From the NCBI GenBank assembly GCA_037127315.1, contig JBBBDQ010000348.1, positions 434,001 to 498,000 on the forward strand: a stretch of DNA of 64,000 bases, read 5' to 3'. The notes below the pieces were generated by a model. The model saw only the letters and a list, made by a program, of their open reading frames with translations, ran no database searches and was not told the DNA's origin. This DNA comes from Ascarosepion bandense (lineage: Eukaryota; Mollusca; Cephalopoda; Sepiida; Sepiidae). How positions within the stretch are numbered: the stretch's first letter is position 1; each line of letters begins with the position of its first letter. A program made the position numbers and the translations under genes. Below are positions 44,921-52,559 of the stretch, piece after piece.

Positions 44921-45632
44921 AGACCATTATAATTGGGCTTCTTATAGGGTGAACATTATTAGAAATACAAATATACAAATATTAATTTGTGAAAATTATT
45001 TGAATAAATAAGGTTTTTAGAAGTATTTCAATTAGTGAGCCCTAAATTAAATACTATACAGTGAAAATTGATTACTTTGGCCATACATTATACAGTAAAA
45101 ATTTTAAATCAGAATTATACTAATATGCATGTATCAGGCTGTGAACTTTTTAGTGCAGACTTGTATAGAGATAGATATACAAACATGTTGACTCCTGACA
45201 GTAAGTGGAATTGTGGATACAAGGGATTGTGGCCAGAAATCAGCTTCAAATGTGGCCAGGAATCAATGATCAATGATAATTAAAACCTTGAAATGAAACC
45301 CCACAAAAAGTAGTCATCAATCAAAGAAAACTGGTAAGAAACAGAGTGCCAACTAGACGACAATTTGGCGATTCCATTAATTCTCCCGAGAGTATCTAGA
45401 TTTTTTAAATATCTTTAATATTTATTCCTCTTGAGCTGAAGAACATTTTTACATTACCCAGAATTGTCACCTCTCTTTAGAGTTCAGATCTTTCTTGATG
45501 TATCTTCTGGCTTTTCCAAAATCTAAAATTTTCATTGAAAGAGTAGAGAGTTGAGATTATACATGAGACTGAAGTGACTGAGAAAGCAAGTATTGGTGAT
45601 GACTAACGAGGACTTTGTTTTCTGAGGCTTTA

Positions 45633-45672
45633 TTCCACTAAGCTATTGTTTCATGAAACAATAATCTAGTGG
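45633..45672. repeat. 40-bp palindrome
   Basis: TCCACTAAGCTATTGTTTC pairs with GAAACAATAATCTAGTGGA around AT. The function is unknown; it could be the centre of an older inverted-end element, since a hammerhead-like core lies 220 bp downstream. Confidence 0.6.
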
Positions 45673-45884
45673 ATTAAAACACTAGTTCATGAATTTATTG
45701 ACATAGCAAATTTGAGTTCACTCCATCAGCCGGGCAGTGTCTACTTGGATTCAATGGAAACAGGAAAGCAATAACTAGCAAGTATTAAAAATAAGAACTA
45801 AAATGAGATATTTCTAGACATGGACAGTGAAACAAGAACTGTCAACTACTATAGATTAAATAAAGAGTACTATTCAAAATTCCC

Positions 45885-45945
45885 TGTATGTTACACCTGA
45901 TGAAGGGCGGAGAGCACAATAGCTGAAACGTTATGACAACAACAA
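45885..45945 (+). ncRNA. Hammerhead-like remnant
   Basis: ACAC, core CTGATGA (45897-45903), AGGGC...AGCT, GAAAC, GTTATGAC. Both core halves are perfect, and the GAAACGTT segment matches the 60.3-kb family, but stem II pairs over only two positions and stem I does not pair. A diverged PLE-type end is likely. Confidence 0.4.
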
Positions 45946-46984
45946 TGATGACGACAATAGTTTGCATGAAAATAGCATAATTAAAACAAGGCTTAACATA
46001 ATAAATTCTAATACTATTAAATGTAAACTAATAGTCTAATGAAGATCAGCTGAAATAAGATTAAGGAAATGAATTAAAATAATAAGAAATTTTGAAGATA
46101 TTATAAAGATCATTGTTATTATCGATTTTCTCAAAAGTATCAATGAATATTTCAAGGTGTTAGGAATTAAAACATAAATCTTTGCCAACAGAACTTTATA
46201 TTGGTAAGGTTTGAGCATATTATAATCTCAATTAGACCCAAATGTCTAATCTACTTGTCTCAGTTGTCAATGTTACAAGAAATATAATTCTTTTGCTGAA
46301 GACTGAATAAGCCAATTTCTTATTTGAAAATAAAGCTTTTGCAATAAGATGTTTTTTTCTTTTTGGACAAAAGAATCCTTTCCATTCAATTTCCACAGGT
46401 GATAATTGGATCATATTAATGGTTCATTATCTTCCTTGTAAAAATGTATAAAAATATTTTGAATAGCAGCATTGTATAGAAGATAACTGAATCCCTGTTG
46501 GGAAAACTTGCCAATTGCTTAGTGAAAATGTCTTAATGAAAGGAAGTTATCCAGAATAGTAACAGTCAATGACTATTGTTCCTAATAAGAGTTGAATATA
46601 GAGAATCTTTTAATGGAAGAATTGAGGAGATGATTTTAGTAAGGCTATGATATGAGCTTTCATATGATCTGGTTAATGTCTGAGAAAATCTTAAGCTTCT
46701 TAGAAGCACCTCAAATGGAAGCAAGCCATTCTTCTTGGAACTGTTTCCAGTACTTTTTAAAAAATTTACAATTCAATGGCAGCAGTTTCTGGAATTTATG
46801 AAACAATGAAAGCTTATTAATGACAAATTCAAATCAAGAATCAGAGAAAACATTTTTGTTACAATATCTAATATTGTTTATATTCTAGAAGTGGAATCAT
46901 GCCATCCCCAAAATTAAAATGAATATAAATGTATTTTCTTTGACAATAACTGTCTTTATAATATGCCCCACCACATGCATAAGG

Positions 46985-47160
46985 GGCAGGCACCTTGAGG
47001 TGGTGTAATGGTTAGCAAGCATGTCAATTGAGTAGTGAGTTCAATCCTCACTGGATGCCCCATACTTTTGGCCTTGTACCACATTTAAGCTAAGCTTAGA
47101 AAACCACCATATAAATAAGGGGAGAGCACATATGTCAAAATTAATATGGCAGACAAAGTA
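46985..47160 (+). mobile_element. tRNA-derived SINE, third family
   Basis: The head has GGTGTAATGGTTAGCAAGC (A box) and GAGTTCAATCCTCAC (B box) at 56-bp scale spacing, followed by CTTTTGGCCTTGTACCACA and an AAATAAGG-type tail. It shares no tail with the main SINE and shows no hammerhead. Single copy in this window. Confidence 0.6.
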
Positions 47161-47831
47161 AATAAAGATATTCCATATTTTTGCATTGTGGTCTGCTGTT
47201 TGCAAGATGATATAAGATTTTTCCTAAAGCATTTTACATATAGAATTAGATACGTTTAAAAAAAGGTAACATTCATATACGAAAATAAATACATATATTT
47301 CCAAACAGGTTTTTTATAATTTAACTGACAAGGTCTTTTTAATACTTTTGTATTTTTCCAAATTTCAAATAAGATGTACGTTGGGATCTAAATTGTAAAA
47401 AAAACTATTTGTTTTGTCCTGTTTTGTTCAAGAATATCTGGTGCACAAAATACTTAATAGGAATATAGAACAACAACACATATAGATATTTGAGATATAC
47501 ATTCTAACTTAAATTTGATGTTAATTTGAATTGATTCCAATCCCAGTGCTCTAAAATTGCCAGGATGTAGTCAACAAAATCTGATCTTTCACACCCTGTT
47601 CATAATAATAGCTGAGACAGTTGAAAATAATTGAATGAAAAATGGCACAACATGAAGATTGGACAGTTTATCCATTATCCACAATTATTATCCAGATATG
47701 CAACTGTTTATTTGAAAATTAGAAAAATATAATAAAAAATTGAATTTTCAGTTGAATTTAACTTGGAATAATTCTTGCTGTTTATATATAAATTATAGAG
47801 CTTAATAATAATATAATTATGAATTAATTGT

Positions 47832-47888
47832 ACATTGCAACACAGAAATTTCTATGTTTTGAGATAGATTCTCTTCATCAGGCAATGT
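47832..47888 (-). ncRNA. Hammerhead motif with extended stem III
   Basis: Minus strand: stem I ACATTGC; core CTGATGA; A; stem II GAGA-ATCTA-TCTC; AAA (G12 changed, probably by CpG decay from CGAAAC); stem III ACATAGAA against TTCTGTGT; cleavage-site T; stem I GCAATGT. Stem I is a perfect seven pairs. The long stem III sets it apart from the other motifs. The G12 change should reduce activity. Confidence 0.72.
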
Positions 47889-47947
47889 TGGATGTTGGTT
47901 GTGAAAATTATTTACATTTATATTCTTTATATATATTGATTATAGTG

Positions 47948-47949
<2 letters not shown>

Positions 47950-48002
<53 letters not shown>
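47950..48002. repeat. (TA)n microsatellite
   Basis: About 26 TA units between the extended hammerhead and the next SINE. Confidence 0.95.
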
Positions 48003-48006
<4 letters not shown>

Positions 48007-48044
48007 AGATGAGAAATTGTAGGAGGATTTGTAATAATTATGTA

Positions 48045-48190
48045 CCTCCACAGAATGCAGAAAGCACTGGACAGCCATTTCTTCCTGTATTAGGGACTCA
48101 TCAGCAGTGCGTATTCACTACCAGGAATTGAAACGCAGGCAGCTACATTATTAAGCCAACATCATACCAACTGTACCATGGGCCCTGGTG
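48045..48190 (-). mobile_element. tRNA-derived SINE with hammerhead tail, second subfamily
   Basis: Minus strand: head GGCCCATGGTACAGTTGG (A-box region), TGCGTTTCAATTCCTGG (B-box-like), linker TAGTGAATACGC, then a hammerhead (48110-48064). The sequence differs from the 38.1/48.6-kb family except in layout, so tRNA head plus hammerhead tail is a recurring design. Confidence 0.75.
48064..48110 (-). ncRNA. Hammerhead ribozyme motif in SINE tail
   Basis: Minus strand: stem I GCACTG; core CTGATGA; stem II GTCC...GGAA (TCC/GGA pairs, first pair mismatched G-A); GAA; short stem III AT-GGCT-GT (one G-U); cleavage-site C (GTC triplet); stem I CAGTGC. Stem I is a perfect six pairs. Stem II is weakened by a likely mutation of an ancestral GGAC. 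Confidence 0.75.
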
Positions 48191-48416
48191 ATGAAGAAGT
48201 AATGAATTAAACTTGATATAGCACTGCTCATTCACATATTCCGCAGTGGAATTCTGCTGAGTTCCTTTTATCCATAGGACTGTGCCTCCCAGAGCCATGA
48301 CTACTATCACCAAGCCACTCACACTGGAGCATTAGAAGCTGGTTTAAACAACAATATACAGACGAGAAATCATAGGAGGATTTGAAATAATTAAGTAAGC
48401 AATTCATTGAGTTTAT

Positions 48417-48445
48417 ATATATATATATATCTATATCTATATATC

Positions 48446-48500
<55 letters not shown>
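48417..48500. repeat. (TA)n array, imperfect
   Basis: TA units with scattered CTA and GTA interruptions over about 80 bp, just upstream of the next SINE. Confidence 0.9.
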
Positions 48501-48501
<1 letters not shown>

Positions 48502-48555
48502 TCGCTCATTTGATAATGAATTGGAGCACTCTAGCTATTGGGCGTGTTTATACTT

Positions 48556-48722
48556 GCTAAAAAGCCTGCCTTCTTCTGCAGGATGCTCGTGGCCTAGGGA
48601 TAGAATTGCCGACTGACTCCGATTCGGTCAGGTTTCAATCCTGAGTTAGGAAGTGATCGGTGTCTAAGCCGTACTGATGAGCTGTGATACAGCATAACAG
48701 ATCTGTCTGCGGATGACTATAT
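48556..48722 (+). mobile_element. tRNA-derived SINE with hammerhead tail, second copy
   Basis: Same family as 38083-38250: leader GCTAAAAAGCCTGCC, A box TGGCCTAGGGAT (48590-48601), B box GGTTTCAATCC (48631-48641), linker, hammerhead (48669-48712), ATGACTATA and (TA)n. About 85-90% identical by eye. The ribozyme core is damaged. Confidence 0.87.
48669..48712 (+). ncRNA. Hammerhead motif, core damaged, covarying stems
   Basis: Stem I CCGTA/TGCGG is unchanged and core CTGATGA intact. Stem II is GCTGT-GAT-ACAGC (G-C closing where the 38.2-kb copy has G-U). GAA reads ATA (G12A, A13U). Stem III is ACAG-AT-CTGT, a different but fully paired helix. Cleavage-site C. Probably inactive because of the core changes. 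Confidence 0.78.
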
Positions 48723-49500
48723 ACATATATATATATATATATGGAGAGAGAATGAAAGAGACAGAGAGACAGAGTAAATTAGAAATAAACATAATAAAAA
48801 TAAATCTACGACAAATACTAAAGTAATCAATAATAAATAATAAGTAAAAAGTTAACAAACAACCCTATAATATAAACTTAACTAATATAACTACAAATAA
48901 CCACATTCAGATTCACAATTATTCCTGCTCAGTAACCTCTAGAATAAATAAATCTTTTGAAATATAACCATTACTGCCAACCAAATATTCCTTAGGATAA
49001 TTCTATAGACCCTGCTAGTCATAATGCACCATTACTCAGCATATATAAAAAGCTGAAACAACGCAGTACATATGTCCTGAAGATTGCATTCTTGTCTGCC
49101 ACACTAAAAACACCTGGCTCTTTATAATGACTGAGAGAGTATAAAAAGAGGTCAACACCATGTAGCATGTTCCTAATATTGTAAATAAATATATGTAATA
49201 TATAGTTATTGGTGTTTCTTTTAAATATATAAAGATTTCTTTGGGTTGTAAGTATGAAAACAAAAATGATATTATAAAGTTATTGAATGATGAAGGATGC
49301 CACATAGGAAATTGCAACCAAAGTAGAACAGAGAACAAAGAACAATCAAAGAAGAAAAAAATATTGGCCAAAAAAGAAGAAATAATAGTTTTAGGAATCT
49401 TACAAAAAGATTTCAGAAAAATAAAAATATAATAAGCGGATTGATCAACAATAAATGATTTGTAGATGATATTACAAATATAAATAAAGAGAAAAGACAC
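48723..49500. other. Gene-free stretch
   Basis: (TA)n and a GA-rich patch at 48741-48775, then unassigned AT-rich DNA. The 154-residue minus-strand frame at 49500-49036 is hydrophobic and low complexity and has no motif that I recognise; I do not call it a gene. Confidence 0.5.
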
Positions 49501-49519
49501 TGAACATTAGCTAAAAAGG

Positions 49520-49870
49520 CATGAAAGCAACCAAACTGCCATCTTTAAAAGTGAATACAACAGAAGAAAAATGTGCATGTTGAGTGAAGCAGTAAATGAA
49601 ATCTGATTACTCAATGGTAATTTTCATTATGAATGTTGAACTACATTAGATAGATAATTGCTGGGCTAGATGTTGAATTCTCCATGGGAATAATTAACCA
49701 AGTAAATATAAAAAAAACAGCAGTTGAGGAGGTGGGGTAATGTTTTGGGTGTGTATTGTAGGCAGCAAAATTATAAACATTGAAATTTAATGAGGATGTA
49801 ATGATAAACATGCAGAGAATTATTGAAGTTGTTTTTAATTTATTGAATAAGGCTAGGGTTAGATGTAGAT
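49520..49870 (+). pseudogene. Tc1-like transposase fragment
   Basis: Decayed reading with a MCMLSEAVNEI-like segment, VMFWVCIVGSKIINIEI and KHAENY, parallel to the Tc1 relic at 62.49-62.76 kb (same nucleotide family: AAATGTGCA, GAAGCAGTA.ATGAAATCTGA). No intact catalytic triad. Confidence 0.55.
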
Positions 49871-49874
49871 GATC

Positions 49875-50300
49875 TAATTTGTTTTCACAACAATGCAGAA
49901 AGATTTTGCACTCTACCAGCACATGCAATTGTTCTATAACTGAATAATAGACTTGATAAATAACAGTCCATGGTGTCCCTAGATGAGAAAAATACCTTTA
50001 ACAGCATTTTCCCCATCTGTACCTTTCTTTCTGCAATTCCATTCAATGTGGTATGGTGCTGTTTTATAAGGGAGGCATCTAATTTGTTTTTAATCACAAA
50101 CATGAATTTCTGGTACATTGTTAGAACCAAATGTTTTTGGCACCCCCATTTCTGGAAAATATTACATGTAATATTTGCTTTACCATGGATGCCTTCCTGC
50201 CCTGTATTTTAACTACTTCAGTCCATCCAGAGAATGAATCGACCAAAATCAAAAATACTCCTATGCCTTTAATATGCACATGATCTACATGAGCACAGAC
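49875..50300 (-). pseudogene. Ty3/gypsy integrase fragment
   Basis: The reverse strand reads HVHIKGIGVFLILVDSFSGW (with the first catalytic aspartate), TEVVKIQGRKASMVKQILH, VPKTFGSNN (the second catalytic aspartate is asparagine; family SDN), then after a frameshift HTTLNGIAERKVQMGK with the catalytic glutamate, and RDTMDCYLSSLLFSYRTI. This is an rve-type integrase core of the invertebrate gypsy family. It lacks protease and RT, and abuts a Tc1 relic. Confidence 0.78.
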
Positions 50301-50309
50301 CCACTATTT

Positions 50310-50455
50310 TTATATAATATATGTATCTTCATTGCTGAGTGTTCAGTAGAGAACCATTCATAAGTCTTTGACCTAGCTGGGGATTAAACCAGCAACCTCC
50401 CACACCATAGGTAAGCATTTCTATCACTTTGCTATGGTTGCTCCTACAACTTTAT
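50310..50455 (-). mobile_element. tRNA-like SINE head, minor family
   Basis: Reverse strand: ACCATAGCAAAGTGATAG (A-box region) and GGTTGCTGGTTTAATCCCC (B-box-like), then AGCTAGGTCAAAGACTTATG and a TA-rich tail. No convincing hammerhead: the expected core would read CTTATGA. Single copy. Confidence 0.5.
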
Positions 50456-51059
50456 GATCTTTTAACTTCTTGGCCCATGCATAGGCTGCAAAGCAACAAA
50501 TTCTTCTTTGCACCAAGTCAGGGTCATCTAACGGTATTAAGGAGCCTATCAGCAATGTCATATTGTTGCAATATCTTCTAGTCTGTGACAGAGAAATTCT
50601 ACCTCCATACCAATTGATGAGTGACTTATTAGTAGTTGCTCGAGTTTATGCAAAATAGGACATGTTCATTTGACTAACATCACTACAAAAAGATTATTTT
50701 AGACGTCAAAACAAAGCTTGAGTTTAATTTTTAGGTAGTTTGAACATGTTTTAATTAAAGTAATTAGAATTAATTAAAAAAACTGCATTGGAGATATCAA
50801 AGAACCTTTGCAATGAGCATTGAACAATAATGAAGGCTGTCAAAAGTATAAGTCAAGAACTAGAAGCAAAGGAAAAGGTTTTAAGAATTTGTCTCCTCAA
50901 TAGACTAAAGAGAGATATTGGGAAACAGCTTTGTTTGACAGGCACTCAGACCTTTGAAGGAGTCAAGGACAAAAGTGGGGATATACTTCATAAATTAGGA
51001 TCTGTCAAACTCTTATCAATAAAACAAATATTTTAAAACATGAAAATAAATCTCAAGTA

Positions 51060-51360
51060 ACACTTAACAGATCTGATGGATGTGTCAAAGGATGGATTCT
51101 TCAGGAATCTTTACAGAAGTGAAGATAATGAAATGGCCACCAGCAAGTTTTAATCTGAATCGAATTGAAAATCTATGGTCAATTATAAAAATGAAAGGAT
51201 ATAAAGTTAGCAAATAATATGACAGCAAAGCTTAGCAAACTTATGAGAAAGAAAACCACCATGTTGAAAATTAAAACAGCTGAAGTAAAAAATTGAGCAA
51301 AATTGATGGATAATAATTTGCTGTTACTGAGAAAAAAAGAGGTCATTATATATTAAGATG
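51060..51360 (+). pseudogene. Tc1-like transposase C-terminal fragment
   Basis: Readable as MKWPPASFNLNRIENLWSII with KMKGYKVSK, the NP/RIENLW block that holds the last catalytic acidic residue region in Tc1-type transposases, and KRGHYI at the end. The frame 50830-51036 just upstream is not recognisable. Confidence 0.65.
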
Positions 51361-52015
51361 AAAATGATTCAAAGACTGTATTTTTGTGATATGTACCGGA
51401 ATGGGATATATATCAATATTAGGTGGTTAAGACAAATGTAATCGGGTAGAACAATCTAGTCCATAGACATAATCATTGTATTCATCATATTCATCATATG
51501 TCCTGAGACGTAGGCATAGTCAGTAGTAGACCAATAGATCTCTAGTGGAAAGACTGGTAGATCTCTCTCACTCACTCATACTATCAACGTTCTTGCCTTC
51601 ATCTGTATATATGGCTAATACCAGCTAATCATATTCCAGTAAGGGGGAGACAAGGTGTGTATATATTCATTATATATTCATTACATCAGTTTGTTATTAG
51701 GCGTTGATCACTGATGATTTCATTGTTATTGAATGAAAAAGGGATTTTCTGGTTTTGCAAACTTCAGACAACAGTTTTTATAATAAATCCAATAACTTTT
51801 AGAAAAACAGGTTGAAGCTATTTAAATTATAACTGAAGATTTGTTTTAACATCTAAATTAATCTCTTAAAATTTGAAAAAATTGTTAAAAATATTTGTGT
51901 TATTTAGTTTTGTGACTTGCATAATAACTTCAGACCGACCTTAGTGTCAATCTCTGTACTAAACTATTTTAAGCTGAATAAACCTACACCACTCTTCCAT
52001 TTCCTATTATATTTT
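51361..52015. other. Gene-free stretch
   Basis: Unassigned AT-rich DNA with a short (TTCATCATA) duplication near 51478-51500. Nothing else seen. Confidence 0.5.
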
Positions 52016-52019
52016 ATCT

Positions 52020-52415
52020 ATTATATACATATATATATATTTTCTAGACATATGCTATTAAATATAAGAGACAATGAATGTCTATTATGTTTAATCATGA
52101 GGCATTCTAAATGTCGTATTTTTGCTTTAATTTCAGTTGAAAATAAAGACAAAAATTCTCCAACATTTGGATAATTATTTATTGGTTTTCTTCTAAGCTT
52201 TCGGCTCACATGAGCCATCTTCAGAGAGGTAGTTTAAACTGAAATATTATAAAATCCACCATCACCGACGATTTTATTTTGTGTTGACATAAAACTCTGC
52301 TTGGCAAAGGCAATAGTTACCAAAAATAATAAACGCAGTTCTTAAGTTTGCGATGCGGTTTTATGATGTCACACCGTGGGATAGCGCGAAATGACAACAA
52401 AACCATCTAGTCAAA

Positions 52416-52420
<5 letters not shown>
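52020..52420 (-). mobile_element. Penelope-like element type A, copy 4 (terminal repeat only)
   Basis: The minus-strand terminal repeat with apparent ORF start (MAHVSRKLRRKPINNYPNVG, EIKAKIRHLECLMIKHNRH) lies between two (TA)n tracts (52026-52041 and 52418-52450). It stops at CAAATGCATATATA, where copies 1 and 2 continue into the GIY-YIG end. Confidence 0.75.
52192..52227 (-). ncRNA. Hammerhead-like motif, PLE-A copy 4
   Basis: TCT, core CTGAAGA, T, stem II GGCTC-ATGT-GAGCC (five Watson-Crick pairs), GAA, self-complementary AGCT, cleavage-site T, AGA. The best-preserved PLE-A motif. Stem I is three pairs only. Confidence 0.65.
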
Positions 52421-52455
<35 letters not shown>

Positions 52456-52559
52456 GAGTGAAAGAGAACCTATATCCATTTGTAAATATATTTGTGTTAA
52501 GTGACTTTAATGCTCATCATGCCAAGTGGCTTAACTACTCTATCACTGACCTTGCTTGT

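Larger units (their letters stand above)
42882..45150 (+). mobile_element. Ty3/gypsy-like LTR retrotransposon relic
   Basis: A 5' LTR-like region (42882-43480) is followed by a primer-binding-like TTTGGTGGTAAGGACTC, a decayed gag (43900-44920) and a short direct repeat of the LTR start at 45078-45145. That repeat shares CATTATGCAGTGAAAATTT-like and ATGTATCAGGCTGTGAAC sequence with 42886-42950. pol is absent, so most of the element has been deleted. Confidence 0.65.
45151..46980. other. Gene-free stretch with a hairpin and a hammerhead-like scrap
   Basis: Apart from the 45633-45672 palindrome and the 45890 motif, I recognise nothing. Short frames have no domain. Confidence 0.5.
48008..48397. 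repeat. Pair of 37-bp direct repeats enclosing a SINE
   Basis: GATGAGAAATTGTAGGAGG at 48008 and GACGAGAAATCATAGGAGG at 48361 begin two direct repeats of about 37 bp (six to seven differences). They bracket about 315 bp that includes the minus-strand hammerhead SINE. They are too long and diverged to be a simple target duplication; an element end repeated on both sides is more likely. Confidence 0.65.

Noticed and set aside
49036..49500. 154-codon minus-strand frame that could be a membrane protein
   Set aside because: Hydrophobic composition follows from AT-richness; no recognised domain, no flanking gene structure and no splice or promoter context.
50830..51036. 68-codon frame as part of the Tc1 transposase
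   Set aside because: It does not resemble the DNA-binding or catalytic regions of Tc1 transposases; left unassigned.
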